In this document: in pieces, positions 44,054 through 54,854 of the stretch
How positions within the stretch are numbered: the stretch's first letter is position 1
How the letters are laid out: every line of letters starts with the position of its first letter
Source of the DNA: Stomoxys calcitrans
Lineage: Eukaryota; Arthropoda; Insecta; Diptera; Muscidae
Assembly: GCF_963082655.1 (NCBI RefSeq)
Contig: NC_081552.1
Coordinates: 126,327,494 to 126,391,493, forward strand
DNA: 64,000 nucleotides
Direction: 5' to 3'
The notes under the pieces: model-generated
What the model was told of the DNA's origin: nothing
The model's database searches: none
The model's input: the letters and a program-made list of their open reading frames with translations, nothing else
Position numbers and translations under genes: made by a program

Positions 44054-45367
44054 TTAGTAATTAAACTCTTCTATTAACATATGTCTATATTTTCTTGCTT
44101 CCTTTAAGAAGTTTAGTAAATTCACCCAGCAAAAACCTTCACCACCATTTAGTATGCTAATAATTTCGGTTTGATCCAATAGAGTTCTATTAAAATGTCT
44201 AACTCTCATATTTGCTAATACTGGACAGCGGCCAATGAAGTGGACTAAATTTTCTGCTTCTCCCAAATTACACAATGAACATCTTTGTTCATTCGAGGTC
44301 CTATATTTATTAAAGTTCAACCACATTAGATCACCTCTAGCTTTCAGAATCAAAGTTATTTGTTCTTGGCTGAATTTTTCTGTGCAATACATGGGGCCAA
44401 CATTGTAATCGAGGTATTTATATATTCTGTTTTCACTTTGCTGCGCTTTTTGTAAGTGATCATTAAACGTATTGGCTTTCATGTCCATTAAAAGTTGCTG
44501 TGCTGCACTCATCCAAGATTTTTTATTTATTTTTACATTATTACTATTTATGTTATGCAACGAGAGTTGGGTACTATAATCGTTAAACCAGGCTAGATTT
44601 TTGTTTCCAAGTTTTTCGGCTAGTATATATGGCAGTCTGTGGCTCTCGAGATCGAATAACACTTTCGACAAGTATTGTAAGTGCAAAGAATAAGTATATA
44701 TGTAACCAGGTTCGTATCCTGTCTCTAGAGCGATTACATAGTTTGGAGTGGCCTCTGGAAGTTTCAATATTTTTTTAATAAAGTATCGGTAGAGTTTTTC
44801 CACCTCATTAAAGTAGGAATTTCCCCATATCTGCGCACCGTAGCTATGTATAGAGCGACAAACGGCTAAAAACATTTTCCACTTCGAGGTTAGGTTAACG
44901 GATGGTTTAGCAATAAAATGTTTCCATGTGGAATTAAGAGCAATTTTTGCAGCTTCTTCTTTCTTTGACAGGTGTTTAGTAAATGATAATTTCGGAGTTA
45001 GTATCAGACCCAGGTACTTGTATTCATTTACTATTCTGATCAGTTCGCCTTTGTATGCCCATTTTTCGTTTGTGGAAAGTTTTCCGCCTTTCCTAAATAC
45101 CATTATCTCAGATTTTATCTGTTTAACTTCCATTCCCCATTTATCACAGTAAGATTCCAAGTTGTAGATCATTTGTTGTAAAGTTCTCGGATTATCAGAC
45201 ATTATTATTATATCATCCGCGTACATTAATAGACGAATGTTAGTTTGATCCACTTGAAGTCCTCCCTCCAAGTGTTCATGTAAATCATTAAGGTAAATGG
45301 CAAAGAGGGTTGGCGACAATAAACAGCCTTGTTTAACTCCAGTACATGTGTCAAAATATTCCGACAT
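44054..45367 (-). CDS. Reverse transcriptase C-terminal half with CCHC-like end (non-LTR)
   Basis: 437 codons without a stop, the longest frame in the window. It extends open upstream to the truncation (TRFVEKIYENTRSAAWSG). Domains: TGVKQGCLLSPTLFAIYLND (residues 9-28), the RT motif B-like segment; LLMYADDIIIMSD (about 46-58), the catalytic YADD; VNEYKYLGLILTPKLSFTKH (about 113-132); YGAQIWGNSYFNEVEKLYRY (about 176-195), thumb/linker; and a C-terminal C-x2-C-x(9-11)-H-x4-C segment, CSLCNLGEAENLVHFIGRC (about 363-381). Motif A with the first catalytic Asp, and the endonuclease, are missing by 5' truncation, so it is not functional. The annotated Met is only the first in frame. Clade not assigned. 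Confidence 0.9.
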   Translation of the reverse strand: MSEYFDTCTGVKQGCLLSPTLFAIYLNDLHEHLEGGLQVDQTNIRLLMYADDIIIMSDNPRTLQQMIYNLESYCDKWGMEVKQIKSEIMVFRKGGKLSTNEKWAYKGELIRIVNEYKYLGLILTPKLSFTKHLSKKEEAAKIALNSTWKHFIAKPSVNLTSKWKMFLAVCRSIHSYGAQIWGNSYFNEVEKLYRYFIKKILKLPEATPNYVIALETGYEPGYIYTYSLHLQYLSKVLFDLESHRLPYILAEKLGNKNLAWFNDYSTQLSLHNINSNNVKINKKSWMSAAQQLLMDMKANTFNDHLQKAQQSENRIYKYLDYNVGPMYCTEKFSQEQITLILKARGDLMWLNFNKYRTSNEQRCSLCNLGEAENLVHFIGRCPVLANMRVRHFNRTLLDQTEIISILNGGEGFCWVNLLNFLKEARKYRHMLIEEFNY

Positions 45368-45437
45368 TTGGGAGCCTGACCAAGCTGCAGACCTTGTGTT
45401 CTCATAGATTTTTTCTACAAAGCGGGTGTGCTAAGTA

Positions 45438-45960
45438 TACGCGTATTTAAATGTTCATAAATGTCAATTTTTTAATAGAAGCCGTAATAGACGAGGCGTT
45501 GGATACTCCAACATCCAACGCCTTGTCTATTACGGCTATGTGAATATGCGAAAACTGTATTTATTAATTGAGAAAACTAACGCCAGCCATAAACAAAATT
45601 CCCGGATATAAAAGGAGAACCAAAATTAAAAAAATGTCTTACAAAAATTAAATTTTTTTCTTATGTAAAAATGTTATTTTAATAAAAATAATCATCATCA
45701 ATAACAAATTTTTCGATATTGAAGGCACACTTGCACTTGGGATTTTGTCATCTATATAGTCATCGGCGACATCTTTGATCAAAATGTCGCATTATATCTC
45801 ATGCATGATTTTTGCGACGACTATATGAAAATGTCATCATCGATACGTATGGGCTGTCAAGTTTATGTCTTAATCAATTTAACAAGGTCATGCATCCTTC
45901 TTCTAAGACATCTTGACGACGTGGCCTACTGGGTGAAATCATGTGAATTTGTTGTTTCGA
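45438..45960 (+). repeat. Family G copy 2, right part
   Basis: Continues G after the retroposon: ATACGCGTATTTAAATG, the hairpin at 45480-45537, CCATAAACAAAATTCCCGG, GTCATCTATATAGTCATCGG, CATGCATGATTTTTGCGACG and AACAAGGTCATGCATCC, ending near GGCCTACTGGGTG (45930), which mirrors the CCCAGCA-type edge. Confidence 0.6.
45480..45537. repeat. Near-perfect 24-bp hairpin in family G
   Basis: Arms 45480-45503 and 45514-45537 pair at 23 of 24 positions (one G/A difference, wobble in RNA), with a 10-base loop. The arm begins AGCCGTAATAGACGAGGCGT. The other G copy (39290) has the left-arm start AGCCGTAAAGACGAG but no matching right arm. Confidence 0.9.
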
Positions 45961-47101
45961 AGGGGGCAAGATTTGCAGCTCATTGTCGGCTCAGATGGAA
46001 AAGCTGTTTATTGCCACTCGACAGGGATTCCAAAGACCTTTGGCTTTTAGTGATATTTTTACAATTTGTTAAAATCGAGGAGAGCAATACGAGTCATAAA
46101 ATTCATTGTCACGTCTTGACATATGGGGTATTATTTGTAAATACTTTTATGATAAATACGTGACTTAAAGGGAGACTGATTCCATATGGGGGGCGGGTGA
46201 GAAAAACTCATGTATATGACCGTCTACATTATCAGACACATTTGGCTCCCATACAGATTCATAGATGGGCAAATAGACAAATGCGATTATTGGCATTATC
46301 GAAGGGAAAAAATTATTAAATAATGTGCGCACACAAATTCATACAATTTGCAATGTTTACTAAAGAGAAGACTAAAAGAGTGAGGAGAAAGTAATCGTAT
46401 TGAGCAGAACCATCCATTTATCCATCCGCATATTGTGTGTTATTATTATTACTTCCCGTTCCACCCCAGTTGTTATTGCCATTTACTGGTCTAAGTTTTC
46501 GTTCTTATAGCTGTTGGTGTTTTGGACTTTCTGACAAATATAAAGCAAAGCCGACAACTTGTATTTTGGGAATTGGGCCAGTCAGCCAGCAGCCAAACAA
46601 ATAAAGTTAAGAAGATTAAAAGCAGAAACGGATTTGATTGTTAAAAGAGAAATGCCAACAAAATCACAACAAATTAAATATGGCCTGATATGGTAAGTTC
46701 ATCGATCGAATTTAAGCGTCCTCTTATATTTACATGTTGTCGGGAAAAAATTTTTAGCCAACAATAAATTGCTGAAAGGATATTGCATAATGTGAAGGGA
46801 AAACAAATATGAAACGTAATCTTATAAAGTTTTTTTTTATCTAAAGGAAGGGGGATAAAAAAAATGTATACAATCGTTGAAACACCTTCTGTGTCCAGCT
46901 TCTACGGAGTGTCTACAGAAAAAAACTTTTCAAAAAGGTGTTAATTGCTTCAATAATTTCAAATTATTCAATTTTGTGTGACGGCATGTGATTGGCAAAG
47001 AATGCATACGTTGAACATATTTGTAATTGTACGATTTAAATTGCTATTCATTGGTATGAATTGGACATTTAAGATTATATTGTATTCCCTTTTATATATA
47101 A
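45961..47101. other. Apparently single-copy stretch, possible promoter/first exon
   Basis: None of the repeat-family words occur here. On the plus strand a TATAAAG box lies at 46539-46545, an initiator-like TCAGCC at 46582, an ATG at 46652 with 13 further codons, and a consensus splice donor (ATG|GTAAGT) at 46692/46693. Each is weak alone. TATA-to-TCAG spacing (about 45) is longer than usual. No second exon is identifiable. A 120-codon frame at 45801-46163 overlaps family G and has no recognised domain. Treat as unannotated sequence with a speculative signal. Confidence 0.25.
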
Positions 47102-49743
47102 ACTAGCTGACCCGGGCCCGCTCCGCTGCGCCTTCTTTTACTTTATATGGAACAAAAGTTTCCTTGGAATATTTATTTGCGACAATTAAAGAGCTTTTGG
47201 TGAAATACCATGCTACGAAAATAGTATGTCGCTTGACAAACAATTTAACAATATGAGTGCCTTTGTCCAAATCCCATATGATCTTTATTGGTCTACGAAT
47301 TTAAGTCTGGATGTAAGGTGTACTCCATTCTTAAAATACTTTATTTTAGCCCGCTACACTCATGATAACTGATTTAGGGGTGTTTTCGGGGGTGAGGTGG
47401 TCTCCCAGATACTTGGCCCTGAAAAAATATAAGCATCGTGCTCTTCTTTAAAAAACCATCTATTTAAACCGCATATTGCCATTGGTTTAGGGAAGTTTAC
47501 ACGATGAGTCGTCCCCCAAACACATGGCCCAAAATAGGTTATCAAATTCGTTTCTAATCTTAAATACCACATATTGGCAGGGTCGAAAATTTTTTACGAT
47601 TTGCGGGGTGTTTTGAGGAAGGGGTGATTCCCTAAATACCTGGTCCTAAATTTAAATATCAAATTCGTATTCTACTTCCAAATACCTTTATTTGAGCCCC
47701 ATTTTGCGATGGTCACTAAAAAATTGCTGCTTGTGGGGTATTTTAGGAAAGGGGTTGACCCCCAGGAAAGTGGTCCCGAAGGTGGGTAACAATTCTTGCT
47801 CTACCCCCCAATGCCTTTCATTTAATATCTACATTCACATGGTCGGTAAATATGGCCGATTTAGGGGTGTTTTGGGGATTGGGGTGGTCCCCCAAACACT
47901 AAGCCCGGAAAATATATCAGCAACGTGCTCTATTCTCATATATCTATATATCATTTATTTGAACCCCATATTTTGGGACCCCAGAAAATTGGTCCCGAAA
48001 GTGGGTATCAATTCTTGCTCTACCCCCCAATACCTTTCATTTAAGCTCCACATTGACATGGTCGGTATATATGGCCGATTTAGGGGTGTTTTGGAGATTG
48101 GAGTGGTCCCCCAAACACTAAGCCCGGAAAAAATATCAGCAACGTGCTCTATTCTCATATATCATATATTTGAACCCCATATTGCCATTGCCCTCAAAAT
48201 TGGATATCAAATTCGTCTTCTAATCTCATTGTCTTGGTGAGCAAATACGTCCTATTTGGGGGTTGTTATGGTGGTGGGATGTCCCCTAGACAGTCGGTCC
48301 CTAATGTTGATATCAGATGTGTGGTCTACTCCCAAATACTTTAATTTGATCCCCATATTTTCCTTGTCGGTAAACGTGACCGACTTGGGGGGTGTTTCGA
48401 GGGATGGGCAGCCACTCAGTGAGTTTGCCTTGAAAATATATCGGATTCGTGTTCCATTCTAAAAACCCTCTTATTTGAGCCTCATATTGCAAAAGTCATC
48501 AAATACTTACTATTTGGTGGTGTTGTGGGGATGGGATGGACCCATAGACACTTTTCCCAAATATTGATATCAGATTTGTGCTTTACTCCCAAAGATCTTT
48601 CTTTTCAGCCCCATATGGCTATGGTCGCAAATTTGTACCCTTTGGAGGATGTTTTTGGGGAGAGGCGGTCCGCCAAACACTTGGTCCCATATTTGGATAT
48701 CCGATTCTAATTCTACACTCAAACACCTTTTATTTAAGCCACATATTCCCATGGTCAGTAAATAAGTTCTGTTTGGGGAGTGTTTTGGGAAAGGGGTCCA
48801 CCCCCCAGAAACATGGTCTCACATTTGGATATCAAATTCGTATTCCAATCGCGAATACCTTTCATTTTAGTCCCATATTGCTATGATCGGTAATTATGTC
48901 CGATTTGGAGGTGTTTTGGCGGTTGGGTGGTGTTGTGGGGGTGGGGTGGCCCCATTGCCACTTTTGCCGAATATTGATATCAGATTTGTGCTTTACTCCC
49001 AAAGATCTTTCATTTGAGCCCCATGTGGCTATGGTCGTAAATGTGTCCCCTTTGGGGGAGGTTTTTGGGGGGAGGCGGCCCCCAAACACTTGGTCTCATA
49101 TTTGGATATCAGATTCTAATTTACACTCAAATACCTTTTATTTAAGCCCCATATTCCCATGGTCAGTAAATAAGTCCAGTTTGGGGAGGGGGTCAACCCC
49201 CAGAAACGTGTTCTTACATTTGGATATCAGATTCGTATTCTACTCGTACATACCTTTCATTTGAGTCCCATATTGCCATGGTCCGTAAATATGTCCGATT
49301 TAGGGGTGTTTTGGGGGTTGGGGTGGTCCCCCTAGCACTTGGTTTGACAATTGGATATCAGATAGGTTTTCTTATCCTAAATACCTTTCATTTGAGTTCC
49401 ATATTGTCGTGATTGGTCTAAATATATGTTTGATAGATTTAATGGTGGGGCAGCCCCCCTAGGTACCCCATCCGAAATTTGGATACCAAATTTTTATTTA
49501 TATGAGAGCACATAAAATTTCGCTTAAATCGCACCACCCGTCTCCGAGATCTGGCTTTTCTGAAAATTAGGGTAAGGGGGAGGGTCCGCCCCCCTTCAGA
49601 TATCAAAAAATGTAGTAGCCTATTTTCACCACGGGATCATTATGCACCATCTGTGAAAATTTCAAGAAAATCAGTTCAGCCGTTTCTGAGTCTATAAGGA
49701 ACACACAAACAAACAAACAAATCTACAAACAAACACATATTGA
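47102..49743 (+). repeat. Family D copy, longest and best reference
   Basis: ACTAGCTGACCCGGGCCCGC start, the full leader (GGAACAAAAGTTTCCTTGG; CATGCTACGAAAATAGTATG), about 2.2 kb of ~130-base modules, then TCCGAGATCTGGCTTTTCTG, GGATCATTATGCACCATCTG, AAATCAGTTCAGCCGTTTCTG and a (CAAA)n tract at 49700-49735. A larger unit of about 230 bases (AAGTGGGTATCAATTCTTGC ... CAGCAACGTGCTCTATTCTC) is duplicated at about 47770-47960 and 47990-48165. The 182-codon frame at 47692-48240 is read-through of these modules. Confidence 0.85.
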
Positions 49744-51012
49744 TTTTTATACCCTCCACCATAGGATGGGGGGTATACTAATTTCGTCATTCGGTTTGTA
49801 ACTACTCGAAATATTCGTCTGAGACCCCATAAAGTATATATGTTCTTGATCGTCGCGAAATTGTCGATCTAACCATGTCCGTCCGTCCGTCTGTCTGTCG
49901 AAAGCACGCTTATATCCGAAGGAGTAGAGCTAGCCGCTTAAAATTTTGCACAAATACTTCTTATTAGTGTAGGTCGATTGGTATTGTAAATGGACCATAT
50001 CGGTCCATGTTTTGATATAGCTGTCATATAAACCGATCTTGGGTCTTGATTTCTTGAACCTCTAGAAGGCGCAATTCTCATCCGATTGGAATGAAATTTT
50101 GCTATGATATCCAACAAGTGTGCCAAGTATGGGTCAAATCGGTTCATAATCTGGTATAGCTGTCATATAAACCGATCTTGGATCTTGACTTCTTGAGCCT
50201 CTACAGGGCGCAATTCGTATTCGATTTTATTGAAATTTTGCACGTAGTGTTTTGGTATCACTTCTACGCTAAGTATGGTTTAAGTCGGTCCATGTTTTGA
50301 TATAGCTGCCTCTAGAGGTCGCAATTATTATTCGATTTAACTGAAATTTTGCTCGTTGTGTATTATTGGTATTGGTATTACTTTCAATAACTGTGCTAAG
50401 TATGATTCAAATCGGTTCATAATCTCGTATAGCTGTCATATAAACCGATCAGGTATCTTGACTTCTTGAACCTCTAGAGGGCGCAATTCTTATCCGATTG
50501 GACTGAAATTTTACGTGAGCTGTTTTGTTTTGACTTCCAATAACTGTGCTAAGTATGGCGTAAATCGATATAGAACCTGATATAGCTGCCATATAAACCG
50601 GTCGGGGATCTTGACTTCTTGAACTTCAAGAGAGCGCAATTCTCAGCCGATTTGGCTGAAATTTTGTGCAAGGGCTTCTCTCATGACCTTCAACATACGT
50701 GTCTAGTATGGTCTGAATCGATCAATAGCTTGATACAGCTCCCATATAATACTATCTCCCGATTTTGCTTCTTGAGCCCCTACAAGGCGCAATTCTTATC
50801 CGAATGAACTGAAATATTACACAATGACTTCTACAATGTCAATCAGCATTCATTTATGGTCCGAATCGGACTATAACTTGATATAGCTCCAATAGCATAA
50901 CAGTTCTAATTCAATATTCTATGTTTGTCTAGCATAAAACTCGACAAATGCGATCAATGGTGGAGGGTATATAAGATTCGGCCCGGTCGAACTTAGCACG
51001 CTTTTACTTGTT
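49744..51012 (+). mobile_element. Family B HINE-like element, full length
   Basis: TTTTTATACCCTCCACCATAG facing GGATGGGGGGTATA, AAAGTATATATGTTCTTGATCG, CATGTCCGTCCGTCCGTCTG, AAAGCACGCTTATATCCG. Six or so units with TTGAACCTCTAGAGGGCGC, then GATCAATGGTGGAGGGTATA, a palindrome with one change (TTCGGCCCGGTCGAAC), TTAGCACGCTTTTACTTGTT. It directly follows the D 3' end, inserted at the T-run of that terminus. Confidence 0.9.
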
Positions 51013-52015
51013 ATATATAAGATAATGCGAAATGGAGTACATAGAATCTATATGTATACCACATGCATAAAAGAGTCACGTGATTGACTGACTGAATACT
51101 GCCCAGCCCAAGCGGCTAAAGTTAGAATTATGAAATTTTGCACGAATGTTGGTCTTGGGTTGGAGGCGCGAGATAAGGCCTTGTTCGGTGATATTCGTAC
51201 GTTAAGGTACTAAATAGCACGAAAATGGGTACTATTTACCCACAACGAACGGACGAATTTTTTAGAGAATTAGGATAAGATTTAGTAAAAAAAGTTCCCA
51301 AAATCGTACCGGAGGAGGAGAAATAGTATTTTTAGTGCAGCAATTGGTATTATTTGGAACTGTTTTATCGCGGATTAAGCTAGAGCTCTGTACTTCTGAG
51401 CTCAGATACACAATGGCAATCTAAATTGGATAACTATATGAGTTTAGAAAATTTGTACAGTTAGGTACTAAAAAAAAGTACGAAATGGATTAACTTTGTA
51501 CACGGCGGATGGATAAAGCTAGAGTTTTGAAATTTTATTTAAAAGACATCTTTTGCAAAATAACGAGAATGAAAAGCAATAATGGAAAATTAGTATTGAT
51601 AACGGGAGAAATCGCACATTTGGCACAGCAATTGGTACCATTGGGTACGTTCTTTACAGATGGAGTTAGAGGTCTGAAATTTGGCATGTAGGTACAACTA
51701 GGAAAAATATTGTGGGTGACTAAATGATCAATTCACAATTCATTCATCTTGATACCAATTGGTATTTTTTTCACAGATATAGCTAGAGGTACGATGTAGG
51801 TACAAGTAGGAAATATAAAATGAGTGGATAAATGATCTATTCAAAATGCATACATATTGGTGCTAATTTGGTACATTGATTACAGATGCAGTTGGAGGTC
51901 TGAAATGGGGCATGTAGGTAAAACTAGGAAAAATACTAAAAGTGCAAAATAGGTTATCTTTGCCTATAGCGGAAGGGGCCAGCTGGGATAAAGCAGTTTG
52001 GCAAAAATTAATACA
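51013..52015 (+). repeat. Family H repeat, GGTAC-rich, degenerate
   Basis: A recurrent motif pair, AGCTAGAG(G/C)T(C/A)TGAAATTTGGCATGTAGG and AATTGGTAC(C/T)ATTGGGTAC, appears around 51385, 51510, 51665, 51785 and 51890 in diverged form. The left edge has ACTGACTGAATACTGCCCAGCCC. No coding frame of note: the 60-codon frame at 51509-51691 spans the repeat words. Class unknown. Confidence 0.5.
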
Positions 52016-52019
52016 GTCT

Positions 52020-52312
52020 TAACAAAAAATCGGTGTATAGCCCGATACAGCTTCCATATAAATCGATCTCTCTATTTTACTTCTTGAGCCCCCAAAGAGC
52101 GCAATTCTTATTCGAATTGGCTGACATTTTACACAGGTTTCCAACATATAATTTAATTGTGGTCCAAACGGGACCATATCTTGATATCGCTCTAATAGCA
52201 GAGCAAATCTTTTCTTATATCCTGTTTTGCCTAAGAAGAGATATCTGGAAAAGAACTCGACAAATGCGATCCATGGTGGAGGGTACATAAGATTCGGCCC
52301 GGCCGAACTTTG
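52020..52312 (+). mobile_element. Family B HINE-like element, 3' fragment
   Basis: From GATACAGCTTCCATATAAATCG, through CTTCTTGAGCCCCCAAAG and ATTTTACACAGGTTTCCAAC, to GATCCATGGTGGAGGGTACA and the palindrome GATTCGGCCCGGCCGAAC. Equivalent to the last quarter of the copy at 58546-60021. About 200 bases after it (to 52511) hold nothing recognised. Confidence 0.8.
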
Positions 52313-52511
52313 TTTTTATTTAAGGTATTAATTCTTTTAATGACATTTTTTTCTTGTGTTGGTTAATTTCTCAGTTCTGTTTATCATTCTTGAACAGCGT
52401 GCATTGTTAATTCTGTTGTGTTCGTATACTCTTTAATCAAAGGAAATTAAGTTTCTAATATTCTATTTGCTCTCAAACAATTCACAGTTTTGTCCAGAAT
52501 TAACCAAACAA

Positions 52512-54090
52512 AACAAGTAAAAAGGCGTTAAGTTCGGCCGGGCCGAACTTTGGATACCCACCACCTCGGGTATATATGTAAACCACCTTCCATCAAAATC
52601 CGTTGTAAATTGCGTAACTTATGTTCCATAGCAGTTATATCGAAATGTGTTCCGATTTGGACCAGAAACTAATAAGTAAAAGTTATTGTTCAATTGTATA
52701 TAACAAAATATTGGTCTTTTTAGTAGTTATATCTAAAAATAAACGGATCTGAAATATATACGACACGGATGTCGAAAAGCATAACATAAGTCAGTGTGTC
52801 AAATTTCAGTGCAATCGGATTAAAAATGCGCCTTTTATGGGCCAAGACTTTAAATAGAGAGATCGGTTTTTATGGCAGCTATATGCAAATCTTGATCGAT
52901 CTAGACCAAATTGCTGAAATACGTGGAGGGGCTTAACTTAACTCTTTGTCCCAAATTTCAGCAACATCGGACAATAAATGCGATTTTTATGGCCCCAAAA
53001 CCTATAACCGAGAGATCGGTCTATATAGCAGCTATATCCAAATCTGAACCGATCTGAGCCAAATTAACGGATTAATACAACTCACTGTCCAAAATTTTCG
53101 CAAAATCGGATAGTAAATGTGGCTTTTATGGGCCTAAGACCCTAAATTGGAGAATCAGTCTATATGGCAGCTATATCCAAATCTAAACCGATCTGAGCCA
53201 TATTGACGGAGGATGTTGAAGGGCCTAACACAACTCCCTGTCCCAAATTTCACTAAAATCGTATAATAAATGTGGCTTTTATGGGCCTAAGACCCTAAGT
53301 CGGAGGATCGGTCTATATGGCAGCTATATCCAAATCTGAACCGATCTGAGCCAAATTAACGAAGGAACCTATGACCCTAAATCGGAGGATCGGTCTATAT
53401 GGCAACTATATCCAAATCTAAACCGATCTGAGCCAAATTGACGGAGGATGTCGAAGGGCCTAACAGAACTAACTGTACCGAATTTCAGCAAAATCGGATA
53501 ATAAATGTGGCTTTTATGGGACTAAGACCCTAAGTCGGAGGATCGGTCTATATGGCAGCTGTATCCAAATCTGAACCGATCTGAGCCAAATTAACGAAGG
53601 ATGTCAAAGGGCCTAACACAACTCACTGTCCCAAATTTCAGCAAAATCGGGTTTTCAATGTGTCTTTTATGAACCTATGACCCTAAATCGGAGGATCGGT
53701 CTATATGGCAGCTATATCCAAATCTAAACCGATCTGGGCCAAATTGACGGAGGATGTCGAAGAGCCTAACGCAACTCACTCCCTAAATCGGCGGATCGGT
53801 CTATATGGGGGCTATATCAAGATATAGTCCGATATAGCCCATATTCGAACTTAACCTGCTTATGGACAAAAAAAAAAGAATCTGTGCAAAGTTTCAGCTC
53901 AATATGTCTATTTTTGAAGACTGTAGCGTGATTTCAACAAACAGACGGATGGACATGTCTAGATCGTCTTAGATTTTTACGCTGATCAAGAATATTTATA
54001 CTTTATAGGGTCGGAAATGGATATTTCGATGTGTTGCAAACGGAATGACAAAATGAATATACCTCCATCCGTCGGTGGTGGGTATAAAAA
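52512..54090 (-). mobile_element. Family A HINE-like element, full length, long array
   Basis: AACAAGTAAAAAGGCGTTAAG, intact palindrome GTTCGGCCGGGCCGAAC, TACCCACCACCTCGGGTATA, then the longest A array in the window (seven to eight units), including a truncated unit at about 53340-53390. Then GTAGCGTGATTTCAACAAAC, a nearly lost microsatellite (AGACGGATGGAC), GATCAAGAATATTTATACTTT and TCCATCCGTCGGTGGTGGG...TATAAAAA. Confidence 0.9.
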
Positions 54091-54430
54091 GGGAATAACC
54101 TTTCAGAGTAGCTCTTCTTCTTCTTTTTCGTCTATTTTCATCGTTCCCTTTATTATTGTAGTTATTGTTCTTTATTCCTTCTACTAAATTCGTTGATCGG
54201 CTTATAACTCTGTCCCGTGAAGGGCTGCATTCTAAAATTCAAAACATAAATTCTGACACAATTGGAATAGATTGTACATTACGGGTTTCTGTTATGACTC
54301 TTAAAATCTACGCCAAGTACGGTCCAATTCGGTCTATAACTAGATATAGCTCCCATATTTTACCAAAATCCATGGTGGTGGGTTCCCCAGATTCGCCCCG
54401 GCCGAACTTTGCTCGTTTTTACTTGTTCTC
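54091..54430 (+). repeat. Short HINE-like 3' remnant
   Basis: Ends CCATGGTGGTGGGTTCCCC, then GATTCGCCCCGGCCGAAC and TTTGCTCGTTTTTACTTGTT, a diverged version of the A/B 3' terminus. A single degenerate unit (TCGGTCTATAACTAGATATAGC) precedes it. The first ~100 bases are unassigned. Confidence 0.6.
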
Positions 54431-54850
54431 TTTTAAAATCACCACTAAAGGATAGGGGGAATATTCATTTTGTCATTCCGTTTACAACACATCGAAATAT
54501 CCATTTCCTACTCAATATATACTTTATTGAGTAGAAATATTCTTGATCGTCGTTAAAATCGAAGACGATCTAGGCATATCCGCCAGTCTGTCTACCTGTT
54601 AAAATCAAGCTACAAGCTTTAAAAAGGGAGATGTTTAGCTGAAACTTTGCACAGATTCTTTTTTCTGTCTATAGGCAGGTTAAGTTCGAAGAAGGGTTAT
54701 TTCGGACTATATCTTGATACAGCCTCATTTCTTCCGATTGAGGTTTTAGGCCCATTGAAACCACATGTATTATCCAATATCGCTGAAATTTTACACAATG
54801 TTTTGCGTTAGTCTTCTTGACATTCGAACTGAGAATGGTCGTCTCATGCA
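54431..54850 (+). mobile_element. Family A HINE-like element, 5' fragment
   Basis: TTTTAAAATCACCACTAAAGG facing GGATAGGGGGAATATTC (decayed fold-back), CATTTTGTCATTCCGTTTAC, TATTCTTGATCGTCGTTAAAATC, residual CCGCCAGTCTGTCTACC, and one or two units. The 3' end is replaced by the RNase H-bearing relic. Confidence 0.7.
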
Positions 54851-54854
54851 CTAA

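Larger units (their letters stand above)
43875..45426 (-). mobile_element. 5'-truncated non-LTR retrotransposon with 11-bp target duplication
   Basis: The word TGTGCTAAGTA lies at both edges (43864-43874 and 45427-45437). The minus-strand 3' end is AATAAAGAACCATTGAATTG followed by a (ATTGA)n tail (43875-43901) instead of poly(A). The 5' end is cut inside the RT domain. Flanking DNA is family G on both sides and continuous across the site, so the event inserted into G. Exact target duplication and a long open frame make it probably the youngest retroposon in the window. Confidence 0.93.

Noticed and set aside
45801..46163. 120-codon plus-strand frame
   Set aside because: The first third lies in family G sequence also found at 41000-41170, where it is not open in the same way; no known motif.
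47692..48240. 182-codon plus-strand open frame
   Set aside because: It spans duplicated family D modules. Its peptide is internally periodic, and equivalent frames arise in other D copies on either strand. No domain signature.
52512..54090. Regular direct repeats with ~150-base spacing considered as a CRISPR array or free satellite
   Set aside because: Units are contiguous within an element bounded by HINE-like ends; no unique spacers.
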